Program-made: the position numbers and the translations under genes
Part shown: positions 26,315 through 35,320 of the stretch, piece after piece
Layout of the letters: each line of letters starts with the position of its first letter
Position numbering within the stretch: the first letter of the stretch is position 1
Notes under the pieces: generated by a model
Told to the model about the DNA's origin: nothing
What the model saw: the letters and a program-made list of their open reading frames with translations, nothing else
The model's database searches: none
From: Synechococcus sp. BSA11S
Lineage (GTDB): Bacteria; Cyanobacteriota; Cyanobacteriia; PCC-6307; Cyanobiaceae
Direction of reading: 5' to 3'
Assembly: GCF_014224355.1 (NCBI RefSeq)
Contig: NZ_VNWP01000005.1
Span: forward strand, 124,001 to 188,000
DNA length: 64,000 bases

Positions 26315-26760
26315 TGACCAGCTTCGTTGCCGCTGCCGCAGCCCTGACCAGCGGCGAACCGCTCTGGCGCACGATCGAGCAGCCCCTGGTGCTCCGGCTT
26401 GCGGTGACCGCCGCCGGCCTGGCGCTGATCGCCGCCGAACTCTGGTGGTTTCTCGCCCGCCATGGCGAGGCCGTGGCCGCCAGGGAAGGGGAGCGTGGCC
26501 TGCAGGAGATCACGATCACCGTTGATGGCGGCTACTCCCCAGCCCGGGTCAGGCTGATCGCCGGCCGCCCGGTGCGCCTCACCTTTCACCGCCTCGATCC
26601 CAGCGGCTGCGTGGCCAAGGTGATCGTTCCCGACTTCCGGCGCAGCCTCGATCTACCCCTGAACGCGCGCACCAGCCTGGAGTTGCCGGCGATGGAGCCC
26701 GGGGAGTATCCCTTCCACTGCGGCATGGCGATGGTTCGGGGGGTTCTGGAGGTGGTGTGA
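26314..26760 (+). CDS. Membrane-anchored cupredoxin-like protein
   Basis: 148-residue protein with one N-terminal membrane helix (about 28-47, ending AAELWWFLARHG) and a cupredoxin-fold domain from about residue 65. The domain starts QEITITVDGGYSPARVRLIA and ends EPGEYPFHCGMAMVRGVLEV. The FHCGMAM loop supplies the Cys, His and Met ligands of a type 1-like copper site, and a further Cys lies in DPSGCVAKV. The start codon overlaps the copper ATPase stop (TGATG). It is likely a copper acceptor or donor on the far side of the membrane for that pump (inference). Confidence 0.83.
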   Translation: MTSFVAAAAALTSGEPLWRTIEQPLVLRLAVTAAGLALIAAELWWFLARHGEAVAAREGERGLQEITITVDGGYSPARVRLIAGRPVRLTFHRLDPSGCVAKVIVPDFRRSLDLPLNARTSLELPAMEPGEYPFHCGMAMVRGVLEVV

Positions 26761-26771
26761 GCCTGGCGAGC

Positions 26772-26996
26772 TCACTGGCCGGGTGTGATGGCCTCGGCAG
26801 CTCCCTTGATCCCCTCCTTGATGGCCTCAGCGGGCGCCTGGATCATCTTGAGCTGGGTGTCGGACCAGATGCTCACGGCCCAGACCGCGGCGCCTCCCAG
26901 GATGATGGCGGCCACGATCAGACCAATGGCGGTGCCGTTGCCTCCCTGGCTGACGACAATGGGAGTGGCCTGATCGCGCGGTGATGAGTTGTCCAT
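26772..26996 (-). CDS. Small single-pass membrane protein, 74 aa
   Basis: Hypothetical protein starting MDNSSPRDQATPIVVSQGG. One strong helix (about residues 23-46, IGLIVAAIILGGAAVWAVSI) is followed by an amphipathic tail rich in Ala, Ile and Lys (AEAIKEGIKGAAEAITPGQ). No family recognised. It is convergent with the cupredoxin gene, 11 bases apart. Base composition fits the genome, and the layout suggests a real small membrane protein. Confidence 0.6.
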   Translation of the reverse strand: MDNSSPRDQATPIVVSQGGNGTAIGLIVAAIILGGAAVWAVSIWSDTQLKMIQAPAEAIKEGIKGAAEAITPGQ

Positions 26997-27275
26997 GATT
27001 CGATGTGGCTCTGTCGTTGCTGCTTCACCAGTGTGCCCGCGGCAGGTTCCGATGACCATGGCCGGGGACTTGATCGGCTTTGGATCAGGAGGGTCGAGAG
27101 TGCAGCTGGCTCAACCGAAAGCAGCGGGTTGTTGATCAGCATCCCCTCCAAAGGGAGGATTGGCCACCAACCTTATTCGCGTAAGTCTGCTTGTAGTCTG
27201 TGAAGACAGGGTGATTGGGAATAGTGATCAGTGTCCCGGCCTCAGTTTTTGACCTGGGCTGATTTTATTGGCTCT
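26997..27275. other. Intergenic stretch without a recognised gene
   Basis: Less GC-rich than its surroundings and without a credible reading frame. It contains a small perfect hairpin, CCCTCC-AAA-GGGAGG (27144-27149 / 27153-27158). The rest shows nothing I can name. Confidence 0.5.
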
Positions 27276-27350
27276 TCAGATGCCCCAGTGGCTTGAGCCC
27301 TTGTTGTCGCTGATCTTCAGGATCACCTTCACGAATGAAGCGAGCGTCAG
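27276..27350 (-). pseudogene. Scrap of an S13 peptidase gene
   Basis: The minus strand reads SFVKVILKISDNKG and then leaves the family. This matches FVKVILKISYNRG around the SXN motif of the complete paralog at 28981-30594. Bases 27309-27336 are identical to 29512-29539 (28 in a row). There is no start or other domain. It is probably the residue of a third tandem copy or of a local recombination event. Confidence 0.55.
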
Positions 27351-27376
27351 CCAGGCGGGCCTTGCCGGGACCGGGA

Positions 27377-28981
27377 TCAGGGGCTCCAGCTGCGGATCAG
27401 ATCGGTGATCACCGCCTGATCCTCGAACACCTCGGCCACATCGGTGATCGCGCTCACCGGGCCGGCGTCGTTCACGAACAACGCGAAGGCCAGATCCCTG
27501 CCGCTGCGGCTGCGCAGGTAGCCCGCCAGCACCTGGGCCCTGAGGCCGCTGGAATCGATCGTGGTGCCCGTCTTGGCCATCACCTTGCCGCGGGCGGCCA
27601 GGTCCCGTCCGGTTTCCGCCAGGGATCCATCCACGCCCAGCACAGGCAGCGCTGCACGGAACACGGCGGCCTGGGGGCTGCGTTGCATGATCCCCAGCCA
27701 CTGCACCACCGCCCGAGCCGTGGCCTGGCTGTCGGGGCTGCCGCTGCCGTTGGTGGGAAACCGGAAGCTCTGGGGGCTCAGACCCTGCCTGATCAGGTCG
27801 CGGCGTTCGGCGGCCAGCGCCCCCTCGACGCGGCGCTCCCCCTCGCTCAGCCCCACCTGGGTGAGGCTGAGGTTGGCCCCCAGGTTGAGGCTCACCTTCA
27901 GGATCAACCGGGCCAGTTCGCCGTAGGGTGCCGAGCGCCAGGAAGCCACCGTCTGCTCCGCTTCCCCTGGGTCGGCTCGCTCGAGAAGGGCACGATTGTT
28001 CGGGGCCTCCAGGGGGGCCTGCACGTCCACGCCGGCCCGGGCGAGGGCTTCGCGGAAGGCGATCCGGGCATAGGAGGCGGGATCCTCGATTCGGAACGTG
28101 CGCACCGCCACCGGGCTGCCGGAGAGGGGAGCCCGGTAGTCGAGGGGGATCGTGCCGCTGATGGTGCCCGTGCAGGGTTCCCGCCAGCGGCAGTCGATCC
28201 GCCCCTCACCGGAGAGCTCGAGAACGGCCTCCTCCCCCGCCGCCACGGTGCGAACGCTGGACTTCAGCTGGAACGCGGCGCTGCGGGGCCGCCAGTCGAC
28301 CCGGGCCGGTTCCCCCACGGCTGTGGGTGTCACCGACACGTCGACCATGTTCTCGTTCACCAGAATCGGTGTGATCAGCAGATTGCCGTTGGGGACCCGG
28401 TAGGCCGGAAACAGCCGATCGTCGACCACCACATCACCCTCCACCTGGCTGATCCCCGCCTGCCGCACCTGGCGCGCGAGGGCGTCGAGTGCCTGCAGCG
28501 GATCCTGCGGCGTCAGCAGGGCTGTGCCGAGGTTGTTGGCATCGTTGTGATCGAAGGCTGTGAAGGCCACGCCGCCATCGGCCGGTTGCCGGCCCCCGAA
28601 GGTGAGGTCGCCTCCGGATACCAGCACCAGATCGCCCGCCAGGCGACCCCCTTGCCGTGGGCCCCGCCGGAGCACGGTCGTCTCGACCCGGTGCTCGGCC
28701 CCCAGGGTCTGCAGGGCCCGGCCCACCGAGAACAGCTTGCGGACCGATCCGGTGAAGGCCAGTTGATCGGGGTTGAGAGCCATCAGTGTGCGGCCGCTGG
28801 AGAGATCGCTCACCAGCAGGCTCCAGCTCGCCCCCGCGTAACGCGGCTTGTTCATCACCGCCGCCACCGCCGCAGGAGGGGCCGCCTCCGCCAGGGCTTT
28901 CTCCGCCAGGGCCGGCGCGGCGGAGCCGGAGGGCACGAGCGCCAGGGCGAACAGTGCCGCCCTCACAGGCAGGGCCCCCAT
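27377..28981 (-). CDS. dacB: D-Ala-D-Ala carboxypeptidase/endopeptidase, S13 family (PBP4/DacB-like)
   Basis: Periplasmic low-molecular-weight penicillin-binding protein of 534 residues that trims or cleaves peptidoglycan cross-links. The signal peptide ends near SAAPALAEKA. All three active-site motifs are present: Ser-X-X-Lys in FTGSVRKLFS (about residue 79), Ser-X-Asn in VSLNLGANLS, and the Lys-Thr-Gly triad in VMAKTGTTIDSSG (470-473). Between the first two lies the large S13 insert with LAGDLVLVSGGDLTFGG and VEGDVVVDDRLFPAY. It is directly followed upstream by a second S13 gene whose stop meets its start (shared base 28981), implying a tandem duplication. Confidence 0.92.
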   Translation of the reverse strand: MGALPVRAALFALALVPSGSAAPALAEKALAEAAPPAAVAAVMNKPRYAGASWSLLVSDLSSGRTLMALNPDQLAFTGSVRKLFSVGRALQTLGAEHRVETTVLRRGPRQGGRLAGDLVLVSGGDLTFGGRQPADGGVAFTAFDHNDANNLGTALLTPQDPLQALDALARQVRQAGISQVEGDVVVDDRLFPAYRVPNGNLLITPILVNENMVDVSVTPTAVGEPARVDWRPRSAAFQLKSSVRTVAAGEEAVLELSGEGRIDCRWREPCTGTISGTIPLDYRAPLSGSPVAVRTFRIEDPASYARIAFREALARAGVDVQAPLEAPNNRALLERADPGEAEQTVASWRSAPYGELARLILKVSLNLGANLSLTQVGLSEGERRVEGALAAERRDLIRQGLSPQSFRFPTNGSGSPDSQATARAVVQWLGIMQRSPQAAVFRAALPVLGVDGSLAETGRDLAARGKVMAKTGTTIDSSGLRAQVLAGYLRSRSGRDLAFALFVNDAGPVSAITDVAEVFEDQAVITDLIRSWSP

Positions 28982-30594
28982 CAGAAGGCCTCCTGAAAGG
29001 CCGCCGCGATCGCGGCGAGATCGCGGTCTGCGGTTTCGAAGCTGCTCAGCAGGGTGGCGGGGCTGGTGGGCACGTTGTTGAGATAGAGGGCGTAGATCAG
29101 CCGCCGGCCGCTGGCGGCCACGATGTAGCCCACCTGGGTCTTGGCAGGAATCGACATCTGGCCGCTGGCGCTGCCCATCACCCTGGAGCCGTCCTTGAGC
29201 CGGATCCGGCCGGCGGCCGGGGTGCCCACCTGGTTCACCGCCTGGGTGCCATCCACCCCCATCACCGGCAGCCCCTGCCGCAGGGCCTCGCCCCAGGGTT
29301 CCTGCAGCAGGCGGCGCAGCAGGCTGGTCTGATCGATCGGGGAGGTGCGGCTGCTGTCGATGGAGCCAGCCCCGTCCTCCACCAGGGTGCTGGCGGGCGA
29401 CACCCCCAGGGCGCTGATGATCTCCAGCTCCCGCGCCAGGCCATCGGGGCAGTCGCGGCTGCCGGCCTTCACCGCCACCAGGCAGACCATCAGATCGGCG
29501 CCGCGGTTGTAGCTGATCTTCAGGATCACCTTCACGAATTCAGAGAGCGGCGGCGAGACGTGCTCCGCCAGCTTCGGGGCACCGGCATAGGCTCCGGTGC
29601 CGGCCGGCAGGATCGCCGCCGGGTTCACCCCTGTGGCCGGGGCGTCCACCGCCACCCCGGCGCGCTCGAGGGCTTCGATCAGGGCAGTGCGCGCGAAATC
29701 AGCGGGTCGGCGGATCTCGGCGGTGCTGATCTGCGGCGGGGCCTCGGCGGCGATCTGGCCGCTGATTCGCACCCGCCCCCCATCGAGCGGCTCCACCTGC
29801 AACGGCTCGGTGGCCGTGCCCGCCGCCACCGTCGTCACCTGCGACACCACGCTCAGCGCAGCGGTGCGCGGCCGCCAGTCCACCAAGGCCGGTTCACCGG
29901 GGCGGCCGGGACGGGTGGTGATGTCGAGCAGGTTCTCGTTCACCCAGATCGGCGCGATCAGGCCATCGGGCCAGCCCGCATAGGTGTTGAACAGGCGATC
30001 GTCGATGGCCACATCACCCCGCACCCTGCGGATGCCGGCGGAGCGCACCTGGCTCGCCAGCTGGTCGAGGGCCCTGAGAGGATCGCTGTCGGGAAGCAGG
30101 GCCACGCCTGGAAATCCGGTGCTGGCGTAGTTGTGATCGATCTGGGGCAGGCTGTTGAACCCGAGGCTGCTGTCGGGCCGCTCGCGCAGGCCGAAGCTGA
30201 AATCACCGGAGCCCACCAGCACCAGGTGGCCGTCGAGCTCGCCGTTGCGCACCGTGCCCAGCTGGTGGATCGGGGTGCGGAAGCGGTGGTCGGCTCCGTA
30301 CTCCTTCAGCACGGCGGCGGTGCTGTAGGTCTTCATGATCGAGCCCGGCACGACCATCTGGGCGCTGTTGCGCTCCAGCAGCACCGCGCCGCTGCTCTCC
30401 TCCACCCCCCGCCACCCCCAGGTGCTGTGGCGGTACATCTCCTTGCCGGTCACCGCCTCCAGGCGTCGCGCCAGAGCGGCAGGCAGGGCTGGCGCGGGCC
30501 CAACTTCCGCCGACAGTGCCGGGAAGGTCAGGCTTCCGATCGCTGCGGCGGCCGCCGCGCTGGTGGCCACCATGACGTTGGAGAGGAGCGACAT
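28981..30594 (-). CDS. S13-family PBP4-like protein lacking the KTG motif
   Basis: 537-residue paralog of the neighbouring dacB gene with its own signal peptide (MSLLSNVMVATSAAAAAAIG, cleavage near ALSAEV). The Ser-X-X-Lys motif is intact (VPGSIMKTYS), as is Ser-X-Asn (KISYNRGADL). The third motif is not: where dacB has MAKTGTT, this protein has MGSASGQ (474-478), so the Lys-Thr-Gly is lost. The nearby AKTQVGY does not align with the motif position. It may be catalytically altered, a substrate-binding partner, or an inactive decoy. It is transcribed just before dacB. Confidence 0.88.
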   Translation of the reverse strand: MSLLSNVMVATSAAAAAAIGSLTFPALSAEVGPAPALPAALARRLEAVTGKEMYRHSTWGWRGVEESSGAVLLERNSAQMVVPGSIMKTYSTAAVLKEYGADHRFRTPIHQLGTVRNGELDGHLVLVGSGDFSFGLRERPDSSLGFNSLPQIDHNYASTGFPGVALLPDSDPLRALDQLASQVRSAGIRRVRGDVAIDDRLFNTYAGWPDGLIAPIWVNENLLDITTRPGRPGEPALVDWRPRTAALSVVSQVTTVAAGTATEPLQVEPLDGGRVRISGQIAAEAPPQISTAEIRRPADFARTALIEALERAGVAVDAPATGVNPAAILPAGTGAYAGAPKLAEHVSPPLSEFVKVILKISYNRGADLMVCLVAVKAGSRDCPDGLARELEIISALGVSPASTLVEDGAGSIDSSRTSPIDQTSLLRRLLQEPWGEALRQGLPVMGVDGTQAVNQVGTPAAGRIRLKDGSRVMGSASGQMSIPAKTQVGYIVAASGRRLIYALYLNNVPTSPATLLSSFETADRDLAAIAAAFQEAF

Positions 30595-30635
30595 CGAGGC
30601 AACACCAGGGACCTGAGCACACCATCCTCAGCCCT

Positions 30636-31883
30636 TCAGCCGTGCTTTCGCCTGAGGCTCTCGTAGGCCACACAGAAGGGTTCCCCCAGGGCCTCGCGCA
30701 GCACCGTGTCGGCGGCGAAGGCGGCCAGGGCCTCCTCGAGGCTGGCGGGCAGCTCGGTCGCGGTGCCGGGAGCCGGCGGGTCGGTGTAGAGGTTGGCGTC
30801 ATTGCGGGGGCCGGCCTCGAGCTGCCGGTCGAGGCCGTCGAGGCCGGCGGCCAGCACCGCCGCCGGCAGCAGGTAGGGGTTGGCGGCACTGTCGGGCAGG
30901 CGCAGCTCCAGGCGCTGGTCGTCGGGGAGGCGCACCATGTGGCTGCGGTTGTTGCCGCCGTAGCTGATCCAGCCCGGTGACCAGGTGGCGCCGGAGTTGG
31001 TGGTCTGGCCTCCGAGCCGCGCGTAGCTCTCGGCGGTGGGATTGGTGATCGCACAGAGAGCCGGAGCGTGCTCCAGCAGGCCCCCCAGAAAGTGATAGGC
31101 CAGCGGCGAGAGGCCCAGCTCGCCGCGGGGGTCGTGGAAGAGGTTGCGGCCCGAGGCGTCCCAGAGGGAATGGTGCAGGTGGGCGCCGCTGCCGGTGAGC
31201 TGGGGGAAGGGCTTGGGAGCGAAGCTCACCCGAGCGCCCAGGGGTTCGGCCATCGCCTGGGCCATCACCCGGAACAGGGCGTGGCGGTCGGCGGTCACCA
31301 GCGCATCGGCGAAGGTCCAGTTGATCTCGAACTGGCCGTTGGCATCCTCGTGATCGGCCTGGTACGGACCCCAGCCCAGCTCCTCCATCGCCTCCAGCAG
31401 GCCGCCGATCAGCTCGAACTGGCGCATCAGCGCCAGCTGGTCGTAGCAGGGCTTGCTCTGGGTGTCGTGGGTATCGGCGATCGCTGTGCCGCCGGGCTGC
31501 AGCAGAAAGAACTCCGCCTCCACCCCCGTGCGGAAGCTGTAGCCCAGCTGGGCCACCCTCTCGAGCTGGCGGCGCAGCACCCAGCGCGGCGACTGCTCCA
31601 GCGGCCGGCCCTCCACCTGCAGATCGGTGGCCACCCAGGCCACGCTGCGCTGCCAGGGAAGCACAGCCAGGCTGGCGGGATCGGGCAGGCCGAGCACGTC
31701 GGGATCGGCCGGAGTCATCGCCAGCCAGGCGGCGAAGCCCGCAAAGCCGGCGCCATCGCGGGCCAGCTGGTTGGCGGCGCTGGCGGGCACCAGCTTGGCC
31801 CGTTGCACCCCGAACAGATCCGAGAAGGAGAAGAGGAAATGGCGGAGGCCGTGGTCGGCGGCGTAGCGGGCCAGGTCGGTCAT
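30636..31883 (-). CDS. Glutamine synthetase family protein, type III / GlnT-like
   Basis: Cytosolic ATP-dependent amidoligase of 415 residues, shorter than GlnA. N-terminal beta-grasp region: FSFSDLFGVQRAKLVP. Catalytic region: VEAEFFLL (metal-binding Glu), NGQFEINW, GSGAHLHHSLWD with the conserved His, GGNNRSHMVRLPDDQ and LELRLPDSAANPYL. It lacks the GlnA adenylylation-loop tyrosine context. Relatives include GlnT (type III GS) and gamma-glutamyl-amine ligases, so ammonium may not be the only amine used. It lies downstream of the Nit1C flavoprotein arm on the same strand (60 bases after the MetX-like hydrolase), suggesting nitrogen capture. Confidence 0.85.
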   Translation of the reverse strand: MTDLARYAADHGLRHFLFSFSDLFGVQRAKLVPASAANQLARDGAGFAGFAAWLAMTPADPDVLGLPDPASLAVLPWQRSVAWVATDLQVEGRPLEQSPRWVLRRQLERVAQLGYSFRTGVEAEFFLLQPGGTAIADTHDTQSKPCYDQLALMRQFELIGGLLEAMEELGWGPYQADHEDANGQFEINWTFADALVTADRHALFRVMAQAMAEPLGARVSFAPKPFPQLTGSGAHLHHSLWDASGRNLFHDPRGELGLSPLAYHFLGGLLEHAPALCAITNPTAESYARLGGQTTNSGATWSPGWISYGGNNRSHMVRLPDDQRLELRLPDSAANPYLLPAAVLAAGLDGLDRQLEAGPRNDANLYTDPPAPGTATELPASLEEALAAFAADTVLREALGEPFCVAYESLRRKHG

Positions 31884-31943
31884 GGGCTCAGCGGGGTACG
31901 GGCGGAACGGCGGGGCTTGGTCGGCCTGATGCAGGGGGGAGGA

Positions 31944-32987
31944 TCAATCCATCAGCAGGCTCTCCACGGCGGAGCGGATCCGGGCCTGCTCGGACGGCGC
32001 GTCGCGGGGATTGCCGGCCCGGTGCCCCAGCACCGACTCCAGCCGCTCGAAGCGGGCGCCGGGAATGCAGGCGGCTTCAGCGGCGCAGTCGTCGGGAGGG
32101 AAGTAGAGGTCGTGGGAGCCGGCGATCACCATGGTGCGGGCCGTGATCCGCCCCAGGGCGGCGGCCAGCTCCAGGGGCGTGCCATCCCCCCGGGCCGCCC
32201 CCACGGCGGCGCCGAGATCGTTGGCCAGCCAGGTGTCGAGCATCGCCAGCAGATCACGGGGCTCATGGCGGCGGTAGGCGGGCAGCCAGCTGCGCTCCAC
32301 GTAGTCGTCCACGCTGCAGTAGCCCAGCGCCGCGTGCCGGCCCTGCCGGTAGTAGGGCTGGCTGGCGGCCCAGCTGGCGTAGATCAGGGCGAAGGTGCGC
32401 AGGCCCTGCTCGGGGGTTGCGCTGAAGCGCCGCCCATCCCAGGCGGGATCGGCGGTGAGGGCCTGGCGCAGGCTGAGCAGGAACAGGCGGTTGTGGGGCG
32501 TGGTGCGGGCCGTGCCGCAGAGGCAGCAGATCCGCTCCACCGCCCCTGGCTCCAGGGCTGCCCAGTGGTAGGCCTGCTGGGCCCCCATCGACCAGCCGTA
32601 GATCAGGGCGAGGCGCTCCACGCCGAACACCTCCCGGATCAGGCGTTGCTGGGCGGCCACGTTGTCGCCGTGGCTGATCACCCACCCCTCCTCCGCCAGG
32701 CCCATGGGGCTGTTGCTGGGGCTGCTGGAGCGACCGTTGCCGAACTGGCTCACCAGCAGCACACAGAAACGCGCTGGATCGAGGATCGGCCCCACCACCC
32801 AGTCGATGTCCTCGGGCCAGGCGCCGTAGGAACTGGGGTAAAGCACCAGGTTGGAGCGTGCGGCGTTGAGCTCGCCGAACACCCGGTAAGCCAGTTGTGC
32901 CTGCGGCAGCAGGCGACCGCAGGCCAGCGGCAGATCCCCCAGCGTGAATGTTTCGTCCCGTCCGGTCGGAGACGCGGCCGCGTTCAT
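31944..32987 (-). CDS. Alpha/beta hydrolase, homoserine O-acetyltransferase (MetX)-like
   Basis: 347-residue alpha/beta-hydrolase. The nucleophile elbow is IYGWSMGAQQAYHWA (Ser about residue 135). The acid is in AGSHDLYFPPDDC and the histidine in VLGHRAGNP, as in MetX-like acyltransferases. The N-terminus, FTLGDLPLACGRLLPQAQLA, and LYPSSYGAWPEDIDW are family-like. It is shorter than true MetX and lies in a nitrogen cluster, so a hydrolase on an ester, amide or nitrile-derived product is as likely as methionine synthesis (inference). The ATG overlaps the desaturase stop by four bases. Confidence 0.8.
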   Translation of the reverse strand: MNAAASPTGRDETFTLGDLPLACGRLLPQAQLAYRVFGELNAARSNLVLYPSSYGAWPEDIDWVVGPILDPARFCVLLVSQFGNGRSSSPSNSPMGLAEEGWVISHGDNVAAQQRLIREVFGVERLALIYGWSMGAQQAYHWAALEPGAVERICCLCGTARTTPHNRLFLLSLRQALTADPAWDGRRFSATPEQGLRTFALIYASWAASQPYYRQGRHAALGYCSVDDYVERSWLPAYRRHEPRDLLAMLDTWLANDLGAAVGAARGDGTPLELAAALGRITARTMVIAGSHDLYFPPDDCAAEAACIPGARFERLESVLGHRAGNPRDAPSEQARIRSAVESLLMD

Positions 32988-33946
32988 GCTGTCGGCAGCG
33001 CCAGCTGAGCGGGATCGGCCAGGAAGCGGCGGTGCAGGGCCAGGTAGCCGGGGGCCTCGTGCACCAGCCGGGGTCCGATCCAGCCGTGGGCCGCCGGCAG
33101 GGCATGGAAGGGAATCGAGGCGAACAGGTGGTGCTCGGTGTGAAACGCCATGTTCCACATCAGCCAGCGCAGCGGCACCAGGGTGAGGGTGGTGCGGGTG
33201 TTGCGCAGCGCGTCGCTGGCGGTGCTGCAACCGCCGTGCTCCGCCAGCAGCACGAAACGGAGCAGGGGCTGGCCCACTGCCAGCGGCAGCAGCCAGAACC
33301 AGAACAGAGCGCCGTTCCAGCCCGGCAGGGAGAGGGCCACCAGCACGGCGTAGACGGCCAGCTGGCGGCGCAGGGAGGCGCACACGGCCGGGGCCGCTTC
33401 GGGGGGGATGTAGGGGCGACCCGCGAAATCCCCGACCAGACCGCGGGCATGGCCGCGCAGCTTGTCGATCCACCAGGGCAGGCCGCTCAGCGACAGCAGG
33501 TAGGCCCTCCGCGTGTCGGGCGGCGCCGACTCCAGCTCCGGATCCAGCCCGAGCTGCTGGGTGTGGCGGTGGTGCCACTGGTGGTAACGGCGGTAGAAGT
33601 CAGCGTTGTAGAAACTGAGCACCCCGGCCCACCAGGCCACGGTGTCGTTGACGCGGCGACTGGCGAAGGCGGTGCGGTGGCCGCATTCGTGCATGGCGCA
33701 GAAGGCGAAGGCCAGGCCCCAGCCGAGCAGCAGCAGGGCCGCCAGCCGCAGCGCCCAGGGCAGGGCGGCATGGCCCCAGACCAGTCCGGCCCCCAGGATC
33801 AGCCCGCCGTGGCCGGCCAGCTGCCGCCAGGCAGGGCCATCGCGGCGGCCGTTGAGCTGGCGCAGCACTTCTGCGGGAATCAGCCCGCCGGTGCCACGGC
33901 TGTCTCTCCCATGGGCCAGATCGAGGCCCGGGCCAGTCGCCGTCAT
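32984..33946 (-). CDS. Membrane fatty-acid desaturase / hydroxylase family protein
   Basis: 320-residue integral membrane di-iron enzyme. The three histidine boxes are AMHECGHRTAF (HXXXH), YHQWHHRHTQQ (HXXHH) and FHTEHHLFASIP (HXXHH). Hydrophobic pairs of helices lie between the boxes. The ATG at 33946 overlaps the flavoprotein stop (ATGA), so the electron or substrate path may be shared with the flavin enzyme upstream (inference). Substrate unknown: beta-carotene-type and acyl-lipid desaturases share these boxes. Presence inside the Nit1C cluster arm is unusual. Confidence 0.87.
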   Translation of the reverse strand: MTATGPGLDLAHGRDSRGTGGLIPAEVLRQLNGRRDGPAWRQLAGHGGLILGAGLVWGHAALPWALRLAALLLLGWGLAFAFCAMHECGHRTAFASRRVNDTVAWWAGVLSFYNADFYRRYHQWHHRHTQQLGLDPELESAPPDTRRAYLLSLSGLPWWIDKLRGHARGLVGDFAGRPYIPPEAAPAVCASLRRQLAVYAVLVALSLPGWNGALFWFWLLPLAVGQPLLRFVLLAEHGGCSTASDALRNTRTTLTLVPLRWLMWNMAFHTEHHLFASIPFHALPAAHGWIGPRLVHEAPGYLALHRRFLADPAQLALPTA

Positions 33947-35226
33947 GAGCCCAGCAGCGCCGTGCACTCCAGAGCCTCCTGGCTGCCATCGCGCCGCATC
34001 TGGCGTCGCTGGATCACCTGCGCCAGATGATCGGCATCCCCGCCGACGCCGCAGAAGCGGCCCGACCCCCAGGTGTGCAGCCAGGGCAGACCGATGAAAT
34101 AGAGACCAGGCGCCTGGGTGACGCCCCGCTGGTGGACCGGCTCGCCGCCGCCATCGAAGACCGGCACCTCCACCCAGCTGAAATCTGCGCGGTAGCCGGT
34201 GCACCAGATCACCGCCGCCAGGGGTTCCTCGGCCAGCTCCAGCCTGGAGCCGCTCCCGTCCGGTGGGGGGCTCCAGCAGGGTTCGTAAGGCGGATCGATC
34301 GGCGCCTCCAGTCCCTGATCCGCGATCCAGGCGTCGATGCTGCCGCGGATGCGCCGGTAGACGGCATCGGCGGCCTCGAGGTTGGCGGCCAGGTTGGCGG
34401 CAAAACTCAGACCCGTGGGGCTGATGCCCTCCAGACGGCCGTGCAGCACCATGCCCTCGCGGGCACGCTGGCGCAGGTCGATCTCACGGCCGCCGTCGCG
34501 GCCCGTGAGGTAGTGGTTGGTCTTGTGGCGCACGGCGCGGGGATCCTCGTGGGCATCGATCGGGGTGTCGTAGACCCCCATCCGCTCCAGCCACTCGACC
34601 ACGTCGCGGCCGCGGTAGCGGCGGGGCGAACGTGGCGCCGAGCCCACGCTCAGATGCACCCGGCGGCCGGCCAGGGCGAGGTCTTCAGCGATCTGGCAGC
34701 CCGACTGGCCACTGCCGACCACCAGCACCGGGCCCACCGGCAACTGGTCGGGGCGGCGGTAGTCCCGGGCATCGAGCTGGAGCACCGTGGCGGGCAGCCG
34801 CTCGGCCAGCGGATGGCGCCGAGGGCGGTGGTAGGCGCCGGTGGCGATCACCACCTGCTCAGCTTCGATCACCCCGGCGCTGGTGAGCAGGCGGTAGCCG
34901 TCCCCGCTGCTCTGCAGCCGTTCGACGCTCACCCCCTCCCGCACCGGCACCGCCGCCCGCTCGGCGAAACGTTGCAGATAGGCCACGATCGCCTCGCGGC
35001 CCATGAACCCGTGGGGGTCGTCACCGTCGTAGGGGAAGCCGGGAAGGCGGCACTGCCAGTTGGGGGTGACCAGGCAGAAGGAGTCCCAGCGCTGGTGCTG
35101 CCAGGCGTGGGCGATCCGGTGACGCTCCAGCACCAGGGGCTCGATGCGCCGTTGCCGCAGACAGCTGGCCAGGGACAGTCCCGCCTGGCCGCCTCCGATC
35201 ACCACCACCGCAGGGGTCAGGGTCAT
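33943..35226 (-). CDS. MSMEG_0569-family flavin-dependent oxidoreductase (Nit1C cluster)
   Basis: 427-residue FAD/NADPH monooxygenase-like protein. The FAD site is [18 protein letters not shown] at the N-terminus and the second nucleotide site is [20 protein letters not shown]. Also present: [18 protein letters not shown] and the C-terminal [14 protein letters not shown] with [17 protein letters not shown]. This subgroup is the flavoprotein of the Nit1C nitrilase cluster (slr0801 type in Synechocystis). The ATG at 35226 is chosen because it begins directly before the first beta strand. It is divergent from the MSMEG_0572 gene across 169 bases and leads the desaturase/hydrolase/GS arm. Confidence 0.9.
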   Translation of the reverse strand: MTLTPAVVVIGGGQAGLSLASCLRQRRIEPLVLERHRIAHAWQHQRWDSFCLVTPNWQCRLPGFPYDGDDPHGFMGREAIVAYLQRFAERAAVPVREGVSVERLQSSGDGYRLLTSAGVIEAEQVVIATGAYHRPRRHPLAERLPATVLQLDARDYRRPDQLPVGPVLVVGSGQSGCQIAEDLALAGRRVHLSVGSAPRSPRRYRGRDVVEWLERMGVYDTPIDAHEDPRAVRHKTNHYLTGRDGGREIDLRQRAREGMVLHGRLEGISPTGLSFAANLAANLEAADAVYRRIRGSIDAWIADQGLEAPIDPPYEPCWSPPPDGSGSRLELAEEPLAAVIWCTGYRADFSWVEVPVFDGGGEPVHQRGVTQAPGLYFIGLPWLHTWGSGRFCGVGGDADHLAQVIQRRQMRRDGSQEALECTALLGS

Positions 35227-35320
35227 GGGGCGAGCAGGCTTTTGCCCATCGTTGACCCGCGACACGGGCTGCGGTGGTAGCAAGCAAGACCGAAGCGAAA
35301 GCCAGGTTGAAGCTGATTCA

